Source: Butyrivibrio sp.
GTDB lineage: Bacteria > Bacillota > Clostridia > Lachnospirales > Lachnospiraceae
Direction of reading: 5' to 3'
Assembly: GCF_017433805.1 (NCBI RefSeq)
Contig: NZ_JAFRGN010000008.1
Location: 61,069 to 125,068 of the forward strand
DNA length: 64,000 bases
In this document: positions 62,915 through 64,000 of the stretch, in pieces
How the letters are laid out: each line of letters opens with the position of its first letter
Position numbering within the stretch: the first letter of the stretch is position 1
Notes under the pieces: model-generated
Databases searched by the model: none
Told to the model about the DNA's origin: nothing
What the model saw: the letters and a program-made list of their open reading frames with translations, nothing else
Made by a program: the position numbers and the translations under genes

Positions 62915-63619
62915 TCAATATGCACCATCTTTTCCAAATACTGCTGGGAATGTCCTAAAAATCAACTCAATATCCTTTGAAATACTCATATCTTCGATGT
63001 ACTGTAAATCAAGCTGAACCCATCTGTCCCACTTAATCTTGGCCCTTCCACATACCTGCCAATAGCAGGTGAGTCCTGGCTTTGCGATAAGACGCTGCTT
63101 TTCATAAGCATTGCATTCTTCCATCTGGTTATAGAGAATAGGTCTTGGACCTACTATGCTCATATCACCCTTAATAACATTGATAAGTTGAGGGAGTTCG
63201 TCGATAGAATATCTTCTTATGAACTTACCAACATGGGTTATTCTCGGATCATTTTTTATCTTGAAAGCATGACCCGTCTGTTCATTCTGTGCCTGCATGC
63301 GCTCAAACTGAGCTTCTGCATTTCTGTACATACTACGGAATTTGTAGATTTTGAAGGGTTTCATGTTTTGTCCGGCGCGTAGCTGGGTAAAGAACACAGG
63401 ACCTCCGTCTTCAAGCTCTATTGCTAAAGCTGTCAAAAGAAAGACTGGTGAAAGAAGTACCAGCGCGATACTAGCTGCCACGATATCAAACGCTCTTTTG
63501 GTCCACTTATAGATGTTGGGCTTGTGATCGTAGATTTCCTGATAATTGAGCTCAATAATCTTCTTACCAGTAAATACGCCGCTTAAAGATTCTGCCCTAA
63601 GTGTTGCTGTTTTTGCCAT
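62915..63619 (-). CDS. Undecaprenyl-phosphate sugar-1-phosphate transferase (WcaJ/ExoY family)
   Basis: 234 residues. One membrane hairpin near 42-65 (FDIVAASIALVLLSPVFLL) is followed by the catalytic bacterial sugar transferase domain: KFRSM near residue 95, RRYSIDELPQLINVIKGDMS, VGPRP, KPGLTCYWQV. It loads the first sugar phosphate onto undecaprenyl phosphate and so starts repeat-unit assembly. It lacks the extra N-terminal helices of WbaP. GAGGGGG precedes the ATG. Confidence 0.93.
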   Translation of the reverse strand: MAKTATLRAESLSGVFTGKKIIELNYQEIYDHKPNIYKWTKRAFDIVAASIALVLLSPVFLLTALAIELEDGGPVFFTQLRAGQNMKPFKIYKFRSMYRNAEAQFERMQAQNEQTGHAFKIKNDPRITHVGKFIRRYSIDELPQLINVIKGDMSIVGPRPILYNQMEECNAYEKQRLIAKPGLTCYWQVCGRAKIKWDRWVQLDLQYIEDMSISKDIELIFRTFPAVFGKDGAY

Positions 63620-64000
63620 ATCATAACCCCCTCATAGGCTGTGACTGCATTTCTACAAACTATATCGGCATTTCTTAATCAGATATTTATAGTTATTATC
63701 TATTTATCGTTAACTATTGAAATCTGTATTTTCGCATTTTTTTCGACTTTTCTGCGCAGTGCTCCATTTATATTTTATCAATAATACGATAGTTTCACCA
63801 ATTAAAAAACTATAAACCATTGAAGAATTAGGCATAAAAAAGGCTCTATGCCTATCAGCCAATGTCATTAAGTTAGCATTGTAACATGAGGGAAAAGTTT
63901 TAAAGAGGATGTTGGAATTGTTCCAGCATCCTCTTTTTCCATGGTTATTTACACAACAAATAGACGGATGGAAATCCGCCTGCTGAGCACGTGTAAAATC
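63620..64000. other. Leader/intergenic region upstream of the polysaccharide cluster
   Basis: No gene is seen. It holds two hairpins (63902-63938 and 63961-63981) and AT-rich DNA. A weak minus-strand promoter (TTGGTG-N18-TAAAAT, about 63765-63800) is possible. Whether the next gene to the right belongs to the same operon cannot be told. Confidence 0.4.
63902..63938. terminator. Strong hairpin upstream of the polysaccharide cluster
   Basis: AAAGAGGATGtTGGAA pairs with TTCCAgCATCCTCTTT around a three-base loop. The T-run is best on the plus strand, yet no plus-strand gene precedes it in the window. On the minus strand it would lie in the leader of the sugar transferase gene. Confidence 0.7.

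Overview
The window looks like chromosome of a rumen or gut Lachnospiraceae bacterium of the Butyrivibrio/Pseudobutyrivibrio type. The reasons are moderate-to-low GC, strong AGGAGG-type ribosome sites, Gram-positive lipoprotein signals, AddAB instead of RecBCD, and a large secreted xylan/galactan/cellulose/pectin toolkit (GH43-GH10 xylanase, GH53 galactanase, GH5 cellulase, PL9 pectate lyase). This is inferred from gene content and style; no marker gene is present to prove the genus.

Layout. 1-0.4 kb: start of an unidentified minus-strand gene and an odd tRNA-Trp. 0.4-7.7 kb: M13 metallopeptidase lipoprotein, acetyltransferase, Na+/alanine symporter, a small secreted protein and a UvrD-type helicase. 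7.7-13 kb: FtsX-type permease, ATPase, response regulator and histidine kinase in one minus-strand module. 13.2-17.2 kb: siderophore/iron ABC importer behind two 16-bp operator-like palindromes. 17.3-25.3 kb: cyclophilin, CPBP protease, six-module xylanase and an EAL protein. 25.3-34.9 kb: addBA preceded by a second GGDEF/EAL gene. 35-37.9 kb: UPF0340 protein, then a ZTP riboswitch driving a split pair for the last two purine steps (PurO-type IMP cyclohydrolase plus a stand-alone AICAR transformylase). 38.3-43.7 kb: GH53, GH13 and GH5 enzymes, with a cre-like operator between the first two. 43.7-54.4 kb: AmrS-like radical SAM protein, Nudix hydrolase, EamA transporter, chemoreceptor with a SigD-like promoter, nucleoside hydrolase, PL9 lyase behind a cre site, a 34-codon small gene with its own promoter and terminator, methyltransferase, acetyltransferase, and a decayed second copy of the nucleoside hydrolase. 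54.6-63.6 kb: an AT-rich exopolysaccharide cluster (sugar-phosphate transferase, four glycosyltransferases, polymerase, acyltransferase, flippase).

The most unusual signal is non-coding. Six intergenic stretches carry arrays of a 7-bp word that strictly alternates between direct and inverted orientation at fixed spacing. Three use GCATCTA/TAGATGC-like words (18.1, 38.0 and 54.5 kb) and three use TTAGCCG/CGGCTAA (23.4, 48.2 and 53.2 kb). Both families share nearly the same geometry: 27-31 bp, then 34-36 bp, for a repeat period of 61-65 bp. The 38.0-kb array has four units at exactly 62 bp while the DNA between the words is unrelated. I know of no named element with this form. It resembles the alternating arrangement of enterobacterial BIMEs but with a much shorter conserved word, and I regard it as the best candidate for an undescribed system here. 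One array copy lies inside a 1.3-kb segmental duplication that carries the nucleoside hydrolase and supplies the stop codon of the neighbouring acetyltransferase.
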